DNA of 39,758 nt from Pseudomonas sp. Ant30-3 (GCF_000690905.1 NZ_JMCL01000090.1:1-39758); one strand, 5' to 3'; shown: positions 1-8,048, counted from the first letter of the stretch. Notes: a model not told the origin generated them from the letters alone. Numbers and translations: made by a program.

Positions 1-165
1 TTGCGGGTCACGCGGGATGATCACGTCGTGGCTGAAAGCCTGAACCATGACCTGGTCTTCGTGACCTTCCTGATAGGTGTTGCCAACGGAGTCGGCGGTG
101 AATGCGCCTGCAGTGATCAGGCCTTGTTTTTCGCCGGTTACCGACATGTACGCTGGTGTAGCCAT
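1..165 (-). CDS. hcp: Hcp family type VI secretion tube protein (5' part only)
   Basis: Only the first 55 residues are in the window; the gene runs off the left edge. It begins MATPAYMSVTGEKQG and contains ITAGAFTADSVGNTYQEGHE, the N-terminal signature of Hcp proteins of the Vibrio cholerae VCA0017 type rather than the P. aeruginosa Hcp1 type. Hcp forms hexameric rings that stack into the inner tube of the type VI secretion system and is itself exported. The start is an ATG at 165-163 with a good AAGGAG ribosome site just upstream (about 172-177). The upstream DNA carries a sigma-54-like promoter and a set of dyad sites, which fits a T6SS hcp gene driven by an enhancer-binding protein. The family call is secure; whether this copy lies in a structural cluster or is an orphan effector-linked hcp cannot be seen. 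Confidence 0.93.
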   Translation of the reverse strand, partial: MATPAYMSVTGEKQGLITAGAFTADSVGNTYQEGHEDQVMVQAFSHDVIIPRDPQ

Positions 166-234
166 GGGTGTGCTCCTTGCTGAATAAATAAGAGTGCCCG
201 GGAGGCGAAATCGCCCGGTGGGTGTCTGACAGTT

Positions 235-250
235 ATCAAGGAGCGTGCCA
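235..250 (-). promoter_or_regulatory. Candidate sigma-54 promoter of hcp
   Basis: Read on the minus strand the site is TGGCACGCTCCTTGAT. This matches the sigma-54 consensus TGGCACG-N4-TTGCW at every position except that the -12 GC is GA. It would start transcription near 225, leaving a leader of about 60 nt before the hcp ATG. Known: V. cholerae hcp operons are driven by sigma-54 with the activator VasH. The degenerate -12 element lowers confidence. Confidence 0.65.
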
Positions 251-330
251 GAAATCTTGAGGGCTATATAAACCGGGGGGATGGCCGAAGTTTTTCAATC
301 GCCTGGGTGATTCTCAAGGGAAAACACCCA

Positions 331-382
331 GCCAAGTGCGCAAGAAGTTGCGCAGTACTGCGCAACTTCTTGCACACTTGGC
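331..382. promoter_or_regulatory. 52-bp near-perfect palindrome made of two 18-bp dyads (candidate activator sites)
   Basis: Positions 331-382 form a palindrome with 25 of 26 base pairs matched; the only mismatch is 339/374. It contains two facing copies of a smaller dyad: TGCGCAAGAAGTTGCGCA at 337-354 and TGCGCAACTTCTTGCACA at 359-376. Their starts are 22 bp apart, about two helical turns. The palindrome lies about 106-157 bp upstream of the inferred hcp start, the usual distance for enhancer-binding-protein sites of sigma-54 promoters. It is not T-tailed, so it does not look like a terminator. Confidence 0.65.
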
Positions 383-441
383 TAGAGGCCACGTAGATGA
401 AGGCGTGCAGGGCGTTGGAGCGGCTAAATATTACGATCAAC

Positions 442-459
442 TGCGCAACTTCTTGCGCA
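442..459. promoter_or_regulatory. Third copy of the 18-bp dyad
   Basis: TGCGCAACTTCTTGCGCA is a perfect 7-bp inverted repeat around a CTTC spacer. It is the same word as the site at 359-376, whose start is 83 bp away, close to eight helical turns. It is probably another binding site of the same regulator, and lies between hcp and the PfpI-like gene. Confidence 0.55.
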
Positions 460-610
460 TCATGGCTGAGAGCCATCACTTTGGCCTGGTCACCTGACTG
501 GCGCATCGTTCGCACTAAACAACCAGCTGAAACGTGCAACGAACGGCGCAGCCCGAAGGTCCAACCCAGCGCCAGGCTAACCGAACACCTTCCTATTCAA
601 GGAGCGCGAC

Positions 611-1288
611 ATGAAAATCCTGATGGTCTTGACGTCCCACGATCAGTTGGGCGACACGGGTAAGAAAACCGGCTTCTGGCTGGAAGAATTCGCCGCACCG
701 TATTTTGCTTTCAAGGATGCGGGCGCCCAGCTGACACTGGTTTCACCCATGGGCGGTCAACCACCGCTTGACCCGAAAAGCGATGAGCCGGATGCGCAAA
801 CCGCATCGACCGACCGTTTCCGCCAGGACTCCGCCGCCCAGTCGGCATTGGCCTCCACCGGGTTGCTGAGCAGCGTGCGCGCGGATGACTACGACGCGGT
901 GTTCTACCCGGGTGGCCACGGTCCATTGTGGGATCTGGCCGAAGACCCGGTTTCGATCGCGTTGATCGAGGCGTTTTTCCAGGCCGGCAAACCCGTGGCG
1001 GCGGTCTGTCATGCGCCGGGCGTGCTGCGTCACGTCAAAGACGCAGAAGGTCAGCCTTTGGTCAAAGGCAAGCGGGTGACGGGGTTCACCAACAGCGAGG
1101 AAGAGGCGGTGCAGTTGACCGATGTCGTGCCGTTCCTGGTGGAAGACATGCTCAAGGAGAAGGGCGGCGACTACTCCAAGGGCGCTGATTGGGCCAGTTA
1201 TGCAGTGACTGACGGCCTGCTGATCACCGGGCAGAATCCGGCGTCGTCTGAGGCTGCGGCGCAAGCATTGCTGGCAAAATTGAAATAA
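611..1288 (+). CDS. DJ-1/PfpI (type 1 glutamine amidotransferase-like) family protein
   Basis: A 225-residue protein beginning MKILMVLTSHDQLGDTGKKT and carrying the nucleophile elbow AVCHAPGVL (Cys near 134), preceded by the FYPGGHGPLWDL motif. These are the marks of the DJ-1/PfpI superfamily, in particular the Hsp31/class I glutamine amidotransferase-like branch whose members act as glyoxalase III-type or deglycase-type stress enzymes. It is cytosolic, with no signal peptide. The start is an ATG with AAGGAG eight bases upstream. It stands alone: hcp is divergent and hglS convergent. The exact substrate cannot be read from the sequence. Confidence 0.9.
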   Translation: MKILMVLTSHDQLGDTGKKTGFWLEEFAAPYFAFKDAGAQLTLVSPMGGQPPLDPKSDEPDAQTASTDRFRQDSAAQSALASTGLLSSVRADDYDAVFYPGGHGPLWDLAEDPVSIALIEAFFQAGKPVAAVCHAPGVLRHVKDAEGQPLVKGKRVTGFTNSEEEAVQLTDVVPFLVEDMLKEKGGDYSKGADWASYAVTDGLLITGQNPASSEAAAQALLAKLK

Positions 1289-1295
1289 CAGCGAC

Positions 1296-1330
1296 CTGTA
1301 GCAGCTGGCGCCGCCTGCGTCAGCCGCTGC
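1296..1330. repeat. Partial REP-like element
   Basis: The stretch starting CTGTAGCAGCTG resembles one arm of the BIME at 18187-18300 but is diverged and has no partner arm. It lies in the 51-bp gap between two convergent genes, where a REP remnant is common in pseudomonads. Confidence 0.4.
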
Positions 1331-1339
1331 AAACGCCCA

Positions 1340-2731
1340 TCACCTGCTTATGGCAATACCAAGAGCCAAACAGCAATCGCCGATCGAACGTTGCTCAGTC
1401 TCGGCGTACAAACCCAACTCATCAACGGTAGGCCGCCCCAACGCCGTTTCAAACGCCTGCCGATTGGAATGTTCGCCATAATGGGTCTGTGCCGCATCCC
1501 CCAGATTTGACTGAAAAATCCCTGCCGCGCTGACGGGCAGGAAATCTTCGTACACCAGCGGTTCCACCCGCACATGACCATCGCGCAGCAGGTCCTCAAG
1601 CGATGCATCACACAGGCCGTCCGCTGACAGGCCTTTTTCCGTCACGAAATAGCGAAAGTACGCCAGCTTCTGTAAGCGCATGCCCTCGACGGTGTCAGGG
1701 AATTCGCTGAAGTGCTGCGTCATCAGTGTGTTGTAACGTGCGGCATTGGCTTCGTTGGGGAAGTCCTGCAGTTCGTCGCGAGCGGCATTAAGCAGGCGAT
1801 CATAAAGCGCGCGGCCTTTAGGGGTGAGGGCGGCGCCACGTTGTTCGATTTCACCGAAACGGGCGCTGTGACTGCCGTGCGTTTTGCCTTGATCGGTGAA
1901 TGCAACAGGCTCGTCCAGCGCCTTGAAACTGGTTTGCCGCAACAGGATCGGGCACTGCCGGCGGGGCGGGCCTTCGATCACCGCTTTGGGAGTGATGCCA
2001 TGTGCCGGCATTTGAGCCTGGACGATATCGATGTCGAGGGTACGCGGCGTCAGGTGATTGATGTGCGGGCCCTTGAACGCCACCACGTCGGCAATCAACC
2101 GATGTTGAGCGCTGAGTTGCTGGTACTGCTCGGCAGTGACGGTGGCGCTGTGATGCCAGCGGAAGGTTTCCAGTGCCTGCTCGACGAAGTTCTGAGCATC
2201 CTGTTCACTGAGGCCTCCCTGAGCCTCGGCAAGCTCGATCAGCTCCAAGGCCGACGGCGTGAAGATCGAGCGTTTATCCAGCACAGACTGCGCAAAAGGC
2301 CGCAATCCCGAATCCTCGATCAACTCCAGACGCAGCAGCGAAGTGAATACCCGAAACGGGCTGACCTGCAACGCGGCTTCATGCACTGCGCGAAACGCGG
2401 TCGAATGCACCGGCACGCCGGCTGGCGTCAAATCGTAGTAGCCGACAGGCTGCATGCCCATCACCGCAAACAGCCGGGCGAGGGTGGCCAGTTCCTCGGC
2501 GGTGCCAACCCGAATGGCGCCATGGCGTTCCAGGTCAAGACGCTGAATTTCGCCGGTGCTGTTCAACTGACTGGCGATTTGCGGATCGCTTTGCAGCACA
2601 TGACGGTTGGTTTGCTCCACCAGTTCCATCAGCGCGCCATACAGCGGCACTTCTTCGCGGTACATATCGGACATCGCTTTGGAGAAGCGCTGGCGGATCA
2701 GGTCAGGGCTGACGAAGCTCGGGTGGCTCAT
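1340..2731 (-). CDS. hglS: 2-oxoadipate dioxygenase/decarboxylase HglS (DUF1338, YdcJ family)
   Basis: A 463-residue protein. HglS is an Fe(II)-dependent VOC-fold enzyme that converts 2-oxoadipate to D-2-hydroxyglutarate and CO2 in the D-lysine branch of lysine catabolism, in the cytosol. I chose the ATG at 2731-2729 (MSHPSFVSPDLI) over an upstream ATG at 2755 because AGGAA precedes it. With this start His70, Arg74, His226 and Glu294 fall at the same numbers I recall for the metal and substrate residues of P. putida HglS (ERHGAIRVG, GPHINHLTPR, RFGEIEQRG). Length agrees with the family. It may be transcribed with the hydrolase and monooxygenase upstream (109-bp gap), but no functional link is evident. 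Confidence 0.93.
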   Translation of the reverse strand: MSHPSFVSPDLIRQRFSKAMSDMYREEVPLYGALMELVEQTNRHVLQSDPQIASQLNSTGEIQRLDLERHGAIRVGTAEELATLARLFAVMGMQPVGYYDLTPAGVPVHSTAFRAVHEAALQVSPFRVFTSLLRLELIEDSGLRPFAQSVLDKRSIFTPSALELIELAEAQGGLSEQDAQNFVEQALETFRWHHSATVTAEQYQQLSAQHRLIADVVAFKGPHINHLTPRTLDIDIVQAQMPAHGITPKAVIEGPPRRQCPILLRQTSFKALDEPVAFTDQGKTHGSHSARFGEIEQRGAALTPKGRALYDRLLNAARDELQDFPNEANAARYNTLMTQHFSEFPDTVEGMRLQKLAYFRYFVTEKGLSADGLCDASLEDLLRDGHVRVEPLVYEDFLPVSAAGIFQSNLGDAAQTHYGEHSNRQAFETALGRPTVDELGLYAETEQRSIGDCCLALGIAISR

Positions 2732-2840
2732 GGAAAATTCCTGGCGCGGTGACATGGAGGTTGCGAGAAAAGATCGCAGCCTTCAGCGACGCCGACAAAC
2801 GAAGAATCTTACGGACTTCATTCTGCAAAGGACTGGTTGC

Positions 2841-3797
2841 TCAACGCATACGCTGATCCTGCGGGCTTTCGAGGCGTCGGGATGCCAGAAACTCTCGATA
2901 CAGGCTCGCCGTGCCTGAAGGATCTTCCACCATGGGCATGTGACCGATGCCTTCCAGCACCTCGACGCGCAGGTCCTCAATGCCCTTGCTCCAGACGGAG
3001 ACGCTGCTCACATCGATCAAGCGGTCCTTGCGCCCCCACACCAGTAGGGCCGGGCATTTTATCTCCGGCAACATCGGCTCCATGGGCGGGCTCGCGCGAA
3101 AATCCCGGAAGATCTCTTCCAGCTCCTCGCGGCAGCGTTGATAGCGTTGCGCAACCGCGTCCAGCACGACGCCGGGCACCCACGGTGGCTGAGCCATGGT
3201 CATTTCATAGAACTGGCGGAATTCCTCACGCGAATGGATCAGAAACGGATTGTGCCCCTTGGCCAAATGCCGCTCCAGATCACTGGCCTCAGGCGCGCTA
3301 ACGCCCGCCGGGTCGATCAAAGCGACTGATGCGATGCGGTCCGGATAGGTCGCCGCGAGCCACGCCGCCATGTAGCCGCCCATGGAGTTGCCGATGACAT
3401 GGACCTTTTCCACTCCACACACATCCAGCAACTGAATCATCCGTTTGGCCTGCAACGGAATGTCATAGCCGCCGCCCGCTTTGAAGCCAGTATCGCCGTG
3501 CCCGGCAATGTCAGGGATGATCACTCGATAAGTGCCAACGAAGTGCCGGGCAAAACGCAGCCACAGATTCTTGTCGGCGCTGTAGCCATGCAGCATCAGT
3601 ACGCTGCTTGAAGCTTCATAGGGCCCGCCTTGCCAGGTCGAGACAGTCATCTCGGAGATGGGCACGACAATCTTGTGCAGTCGATACAGCCTGGCTTCAG
3701 CCGCCATGCTCAAGTCATACAGCCAGTAACCGATCGCCGGATAGCTCAACCAGCTCCAAGCCACGAATACCGCCAATGCAGCCAACAGTAGAAGCAT
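2841..3797 (-). CDS. Membrane-anchored alpha/beta hydrolase
   Basis: 318 residues. The first 20 or so (MLLLLAALAVFVAWSWLSYP) form one hydrophobic segment, probably an uncleaved anchor, followed by an alpha/beta hydrolase domain: oxyanion motif LMLHGYSADK (67-76), nucleophile elbow GNSMGG with Ser138, Asp258 in WGRKDRL, and His286 in GIGHMPMVEDP. The triad is complete. It resembles the Moraxella lip3-type lipase/esterase branch. GGGAGG precedes the ATG. It starts 38 bp after the Baeyer-Villiger-type monooxygenase gene, so the two are almost surely cotranscribed. An esterase hydrolysing the ester or lactone made by the monooxygenase is a reasonable inference, not a demonstrated function. Confidence 0.88.
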   Translation of the reverse strand: MLLLLAALAVFVAWSWLSYPAIGYWLYDLSMAAEARLYRLHKIVVPISEMTVSTWQGGPYEASSSVLMLHGYSADKNLWLRFARHFVGTYRVIIPDIAGHGDTGFKAGGGYDIPLQAKRMIQLLDVCGVEKVHVIGNSMGGYMAAWLAATYPDRIASVALIDPAGVSAPEASDLERHLAKGHNPFLIHSREEFRQFYEMTMAQPPWVPGVVLDAVAQRYQRCREELEEIFRDFRASPPMEPMLPEIKCPALLVWGRKDRLIDVSSVSVWSKGIEDLRVEVLEGIGHMPMVEDPSGTASLYREFLASRRLESPQDQRMR

Positions 3798-3835
3798 CGT
3801 GCGCCTCCCTTTTCAGATCGCTCTTTTTGAGAAAG

Positions 3836-5290
3836 TCAGGACAGAATGTGATCGGCGGGTTTCAGCGCCCGGGTCAACCGGTAGTAACTGAAACTGAATC
3901 CCGGAAACATCGCAATCACATGACCGCTCTTGCTTTGATACCAACTGTGGCAGCCGCCGGATTTCCATACGGTGCGCTCCATCTCCCGGTGGATCATTTC
4001 AGTGTAGGTACGTTCCGCTTCGGCGCGTACTTCGATGCTGCGCAGGCCGCGCTTTTTTATCGTGCGAATGCAATCGACGATGTAGTTCATCTGCGATTCG
4101 ATGATGAATAGCGCTGAAGTGTGGCCAATGCCGGTGTTAGGCCCGGTGACGATAAACAGGTTGGGAAAGTCCGGCAGGCTGGTGCCGAGATAGGCTCGGG
4201 GGTAGATCGACCAGAAATCGCTGAGCTGTTTACCGTTTTTTCCGCTCACGGGGTAGGAAATAACACCGTCTGTGGCGTCGTAACCGGTCGACCAGACGAT
4301 CAGGTCGACGTCGAGATGTTCGCCATCCTGCATGACGATGCCGGTTTCATCGATGGACGCGATGCCCTGTTCGCGAGTGTGCAGGCTGACGTTGCTGCGC
4401 GTGAGCGCCGGATACAGCGTGCTGGACACGATGACCCGCTTACAGCCGATGACGTAGTCCGGGGTCAGTTTTTTTCTGAGCTCGGGGTCACTCACCTGCC
4501 GTTGCAGGAAGCGCAGTGCGTGTTGTTGGACCATGCGAATCGCCGGCTTCGAATATTTGAAAGCGATGACTCGTGTTTCGAATTGCCAATAGATCATCCA
4601 GCGCAGCAGCTTATAGGCGGGTTTGAGACCCAGCAGCCAGCGCTGGAACGGGCCAAAGAAACGGTCGGCCCGTGGCAGCACCCAGTGCGGCGAGCGCTGG
4701 AAGACGTGCAGGTGCGCGACCTGCGGCGCAATCGCCGGGATGATTTGAGCGGCACTGGCACCGCTGCCGACGATTGCCACGCGCTTATGTCGATAATCGT
4801 AGGAATGATCCCAGTGGTTGGTATGAAAGGACTTGCCCTGGAAGCGTTCCTGCCCTTCGAAATGTGGGATAACCGGCTGACTCAACGGCCCGCTGGCGTT
4901 GATCAGGAACTGCGCATGGAACGTGCCTTTGCCGGCGGTTTGCACGGTCCAGCGTTTGCCGGCCGCGTCCCATTCAACCTGTTCGACTTCAGCGTCCAAT
5001 TCCACCCGCTCGCGCAAACCGAATCGTTCGATCACGTGCTGCGTGTACTGATGAAGTTCTGCCTGTGCGGCGAACATTTGTGTCCAGCGGTAGGGTGCGA
5101 ACGACAGTGAATAGAGAGGAGAGGGCACGTCGACGGCGGCACCCGGATAGGTGTTCTGGCACCAGGTGCCACCGAAAAAATTGCGTCGCTCCAGAATCCG
5201 GAAATCGTCGATGCCTGCCTTGAGCAGGTTGATTGCCGCGCATTGCCCGCCAAAACCGCTGCCGATGATCAATACTTGAAAAGTCTGCAT
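3836..5290 (-). CDS. Baeyer-Villiger-type flavin-containing monooxygenase
   Basis: 484 residues from the ATG at 5290-5288 (MQTFQVLIIGSGFGG), which has AAGGAG seven bases upstream; the longer frame from 5341 lacks one. Features in order: FAD-binding GSGFGG (10-15), GTW (41-43), the Baeyer-Villiger fingerprint FxGxxxHxxxWD (150-161, FQGKSFHTNHWD), NADPH-binding GSGASA (175-180) and a late WSTGYDATDG motif. It should insert oxygen into ketones or oxidise soft heteroatoms using NADPH and O2. The next gene is a lipase/esterase-like hydrolase, a pairing known from bacterial ketone and alkane degradation. The substrate is unknown. Confidence 0.92.
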   Translation of the reverse strand: MQTFQVLIIGSGFGGQCAAINLLKAGIDDFRILERRNFFGGTWCQNTYPGAAVDVPSPLYSLSFAPYRWTQMFAAQAELHQYTQHVIERFGLRERVELDAEVEQVEWDAAGKRWTVQTAGKGTFHAQFLINASGPLSQPVIPHFEGQERFQGKSFHTNHWDHSYDYRHKRVAIVGSGASAAQIIPAIAPQVAHLHVFQRSPHWVLPRADRFFGPFQRWLLGLKPAYKLLRWMIYWQFETRVIAFKYSKPAIRMVQQHALRFLQRQVSDPELRKKLTPDYVIGCKRVIVSSTLYPALTRSNVSLHTREQGIASIDETGIVMQDGEHLDVDLIVWSTGYDATDGVISYPVSGKNGKQLSDFWSIYPRAYLGTSLPDFPNLFIVTGPNTGIGHTSALFIIESQMNYIVDCIRTIKKRGLRSIEVRAEAERTYTEMIHREMERTVWKSGGCHSWYQSKSGHVIAMFPGFSFSYYRLTRALKPADHILS

Positions 5291-5467
5291 GCCTCTCCTT
5301 TTAACGCCAGCCAAGCGGACGCCCCCTTCATGTATAGCCAAACTCTGGCGTGTCGCCCTTATTCATTCAGACTGCCCGTCGGTGATGGCTAATTTAAGTT
5401 GCACTGATAGACTTTCACCAAACCTGTCACCCCCGGTGTCATCAGGTCTCGCGCAGAGGTGTCCCCC

Positions 5468-6541
5468 ATGGAAAAAACCGGAGGAAAAGGACTTTCGCTG
5501 GCGAGAAGGCTCTACGCATCGCGCACGCTTGGCCTGGTTTTGGGCCTGTTATGTGTTGGCGCCGCGATGTACCCGTTGCAGCCGGCAGCGTGGGTATGGG
5601 GGCTGATGCTGTTTAACGGCTTGCTCTGGCCGCATGTTGCTTATCTATGGGCGCGCCGGGCCAGGGTTCCGTTCCACGCCGAGCATCGGAATATTCTGGT
5701 AGACGCGTTTCTTGGCGGATTCTGGGTCGCGGCGATGCACTTCAATCCGCTGCCCGCTGCCGCCACCCTGTCCATGATGGCGATGAACAATGTGGCGATC
5801 GGCGGTTTGCGCTTTTTGCTGGTGGGTACTACCGCGCAGATCCTCGGGCTTGGCGTCGGCTGGCTGGTGTTCACGCCAGCGTTCGTCGCGCAAACCAGCC
5901 CGCTGCAGCTCTATGCTTGCTTACCGCTACTGGTTTTTTACCCGCTGGCCTTGGGGTGGATCAGTTTTCAACAGGCCACTACGCTCGGTAGGCGCAAGCG
6001 CGAGCTGCTGGCGCTGAGCCGTACCGATAGCCTTACTGGCCTCTTGAATCATGGTGCCTGGAAGGATCAGCTGGAAGTCGAATACCAGCGCTGCAAGCGT
6101 CAGCATCGGGGCGCGGCCATCGCGCTGATCGACATCGACCATTTCAAAACCATCAATGATACCTACGGCCATGTTGCCGGCGACATCGTGCTGCGGCAAC
6201 TGAGCAAGATGCTCAAGCACAACCTGCGGGCCTCTGACATCGCCGGGCGTTATGGCGGCGATGAATTTTGCGTGATCCTTCCCGACCTTCCGCTCAGCAG
6301 TGCCGCGGCGGCAATGGACGCCTTGCGCGACCGTTTTGCCACACTCGGTTATGAGCAGAACCCGGCGCTGAAAGTGAGCCTGAGCATTGGTCTGGCAGTG
6401 TTCAACCCGGCGCACGACGATGCAATGCTTTGGCTGAACGATGCCGATGAAGCGCTGTACGAAGCCAAGACCACAGGGCGCAATCGCGTCATATGTTGCA
6501 GCGATATCCGGCCGCATCATGCGCTGCTCAACTCGATTTGA
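5468..6541 (+). CDS. MASE2-GGDEF membrane diguanylate cyclase
   Basis: 357 residues from the ATG at 5468 (MEKTGGKGLSLARRL); a GTG three codons earlier is possible, and AGAGG lies about nine bases before the ATG. The N-terminal half (about 10-175) is a MASE2 sensory domain with several membrane segments, as in E. coli AdrA/DgcC. The C-terminal half is a GGDEF domain: SLTGLLNHGAWKDQL, DIDHFKTINDTYGH and the intact active site YGGDEF. An RxxD inhibitory site (RASD) sits exactly five residues before GGDEF, so product inhibition by c-di-GMP is expected. It makes c-di-GMP at the inner membrane. Its last 25 bases overlap the convergent cupin-like gene. Confidence 0.95.
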   Translation: MEKTGGKGLSLARRLYASRTLGLVLGLLCVGAAMYPLQPAAWVWGLMLFNGLLWPHVAYLWARRARVPFHAEHRNILVDAFLGGFWVAAMHFNPLPAAATLSMMAMNNVAIGGLRFLLVGTTAQILGLGVGWLVFTPAFVAQTSPLQLYACLPLLVFYPLALGWISFQQATTLGRRKRELLALSRTDSLTGLLNHGAWKDQLEVEYQRCKRQHRGAAIALIDIDHFKTINDTYGHVAGDIVLRQLSKMLKHNLRASDIAGRYGGDEFCVILPDLPLSSAAAAMDALRDRFATLGYEQNPALKVSLSIGLAVFNPAHDDAMLWLNDADEALYEAKTTGRNRVICCSDIRPHHALLNSI

Positions 6542-7182
6542 TTCTGTTTTTTCAACCGGGCTAACGTGCGCTCATAGAGCTCGGTTTCTTGCGCGGCGAT
6601 CCCGGGATAAGTGGGCAAATAGTGCTCGTCGAAGCACCACGCCGGATCGGTCATGAGATTTTTTTGCGGATGGATCGACAGGCTGATCGAAGAAGACAAG
6701 GTTCGCGGCGGAAGTTGCCGGTGCACTTCATATAACGCTCGCATATGCAGGACTTCGCCTGGCGCGAGCTTAAGTGTTGTTTCCTCTCCCAGCAGCGGAC
6801 GAACGCCAACGCATAATGGTGTGCGTTGCAGAATGTCGCGCTTGATGGTGGTGTAGCCATCGCCGCTGTAGCCAACAGCGTACATTTCAAAATCGTGGGT
6901 GTGGTTCAAGTGATAGATGAAGGTTTGGCTTTCGTCCTTGCTGGTCACTGGTGCCCAGAACCCTAATCGAATCGTGTAGGTTTGGGAGGAATGCAGCACG
7001 AATGCATAAGCGTTGTACAGACTGTTTTCGGTATTGAAACCGTCGCGCTGAAGGGTGTGGTAAAGATGTTCGCTGAGCAACGACCGGTTGCTTGCGAGTT
7101 GGCGCAGGTCGGCGACGATGTGCGTTTTGTCACGCTCCAGATCATGGCTATCCATACGCTCGATGAACGTCTGCAAGTTCAT
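6517..7182 (-). CDS. Cupin-like protein of unknown function (last gene of peptide cassette)
   Basis: 221 residues; I do not recognise the family. The middle looks like a cupin beta-barrel: HLNHTHDFEMYAVGYSGDG gives H94, H96 and E99 in the usual H-x-H-x2-E arrangement with following glycines, and LAPGEVLHM gives the second cupin motif PGxxxH with H146. That would supply a mononuclear metal site, so an Fe-dependent dioxygenase or hydroxylase is a fair guess. The N-terminal 50 residues are helical and charged, and there is no signal peptide. The ATG overlaps the stop of the upstream gene as ATGA (7179-7182), implying translational coupling. The 3' end overlaps the convergent diguanylate cyclase gene by 25 bp. 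Confidence 0.72.
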   Translation of the reverse strand: MNLQTFIERMDSHDLERDKTHIVADLRQLASNRSLLSEHLYHTLQRDGFNTENSLYNAYAFVLHSSQTYTIRLGFWAPVTSKDESQTFIYHLNHTHDFEMYAVGYSGDGYTTIKRDILQRTPLCVGVRPLLGEETTLKLAPGEVLHMRALYEVHRQLPPRTLSSSISLSIHPQKNLMTDPAWCFDEHYLPTYPGIAAQETELYERTLARLKKQNQIELSSA

Positions 7183-7979
7183 GCGACCTTGCCCTCGTGC
7201 AGGTCAAGCAGGGCGTTGATACGCGCGTTTTCGAATTTCCGCAGTTGCGCCACATGACGATGCGCGTTGTCCGGGGCCGCGCGGTACATCAGCACGAGCG
7301 CGCTCCAGGCAACGGCGGGGTGATAGTGATAAATCAATTCCTCTGCAACTTTCACCCTGTCCGGATCCTGTATTGCTTCCAGCAGATTCAGACTGACCAG
7401 ATAACGTGCGGCGCTGTTGTCGTGGGGGAACCATGCGCATTCGAGCAATGACGCACGGTCGAAGACGTGAATATCCATCTTCCTGTCCGGTAGATTCACG
7501 CTGCCAATGAAAGCCGGATGCCCTTTGCCATCAGGGTTGCTGTCATACAAGAACCCGGCACCATCGATGAGCAAGGGGTGCTCGGCATCAACGATGACTC
7601 GTGCGCTTCGGGTCAGTTGATCACCATCCAATGCGTAAAGTTGAACAGGATACGCTTCGCCGTTTATGGCAAATAAAACGCTGTAACCGGGGATCGAATA
7701 GAGCTGCGGAAACGGTGGTGTGCTGTCCGGAGCTTTAAGACTGATATTGCCTTTATCGTTGAAAAACAATGTAACCGTTCCGGTATGAACATTGGTAGCG
7801 TCGAGAAGGAGACCCTTCTGGTTGATTTCTGTTTGTATATCGATTTGATGGTGCAGTCGCTCAATCAGATGATTGACCTCGGCGGTCATGTCTGTTGCTT
7901 TAATAGCGACCACAAGTTGATCTGGGCTCAGATTTGAGTCGAGAAATACATCGATCATGAAAGTACCCACTAATATCAA
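7179..7979 (-). CDS. Unrecognised protein with HEAT-like C-terminus (middle gene of peptide cassette)
   Basis: 266 residues from a TTG at 7979 that has TAGGA six bases upstream; the first ATG is at 7958 (MIDVFLDSN) with a poor ribosome site, so the true start is open. I do not recognise the family. Residues about 50-160 are rich in beta strands (VTLFFNDKGNISLKAP, YSVLFAINGEAYPVQLYALDG). The last 90 are helical with a HEAT-like look (KVAEELIYHYHPAVAWSALV, then RKFENARINALLDLHEGK). There is no signal peptide. It follows the small peptide gene by 69 bp and overlaps the cupin-like gene by four bases. A scaffold or peptide-recognition partner of the cupin protein is an inference from context only. 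Confidence 0.65.
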   Translation of the reverse strand: MILVGTFMIDVFLDSNLSPDQLVVAIKATDMTAEVNHLIERLHHQIDIQTEINQKGLLLDATNVHTGTVTLFFNDKGNISLKAPDSTPPFPQLYSIPGYSVLFAINGEAYPVQLYALDGDQLTRSARVIVDAEHPLLIDGAGFLYDSNPDGKGHPAFIGSVNLPDRKMDIHVFDRASLLECAWFPHDNSAARYLVSLNLLEAIQDPDRVKVAEELIYHYHPAVAWSALVLMYRAAPDNAHRHVAQLRKFENARINALLDLHEGKVA

Positions 7980-8028
7980 TCGGTTTCCTACAGGTTATGA
8001 ACGCCTGACGTACATAGGACGCCTGGCG

Positions 8029-8042
8029 CTTGCCGCGGCAAG
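8029..8042. repeat. 14-bp perfect palindrome between peptide gene and next gene
   Basis: CTTGCCGCGGCAAG lies in the 69-bp gap between the peptide gene and the 266-residue gene. As RNA it could form a short GC-rich hairpin that stabilises or attenuates the transcript at the gene border. It has no T-run, so it is not a standard terminator. Confidence 0.35.
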
Positions 8043-8048
8043 TTGGCA

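Larger units (their letters stand above)
166..610. other. Intergenic regulatory region between hcp and the PfpI-like gene
   Basis: This 445-bp gap between divergent genes holds the sigma-54-like promoter and the three 18-bp dyads described separately. Open frames within it (for example 264-539 minus) lack recognisable protein character and run through the palindromes, so I treat the gap as non-coding. A ribosome site AAGGAG at about 599-604 serves the rightward gene; no clear sigma-70 promoter was recognised for it. Confidence 0.6.

Noticed and set aside
264..539. 91-residue minus frame upstream of hcp
   Set aside because: It runs straight through the palindromic sites and lacks a ribosome site; the region is better explained as regulatory DNA.
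1712..2752. 346-residue plus-strand frame opposite hglS
   Set aside because: hglS has every catalytic residue on the minus strand; the plus frame has no family resemblance.
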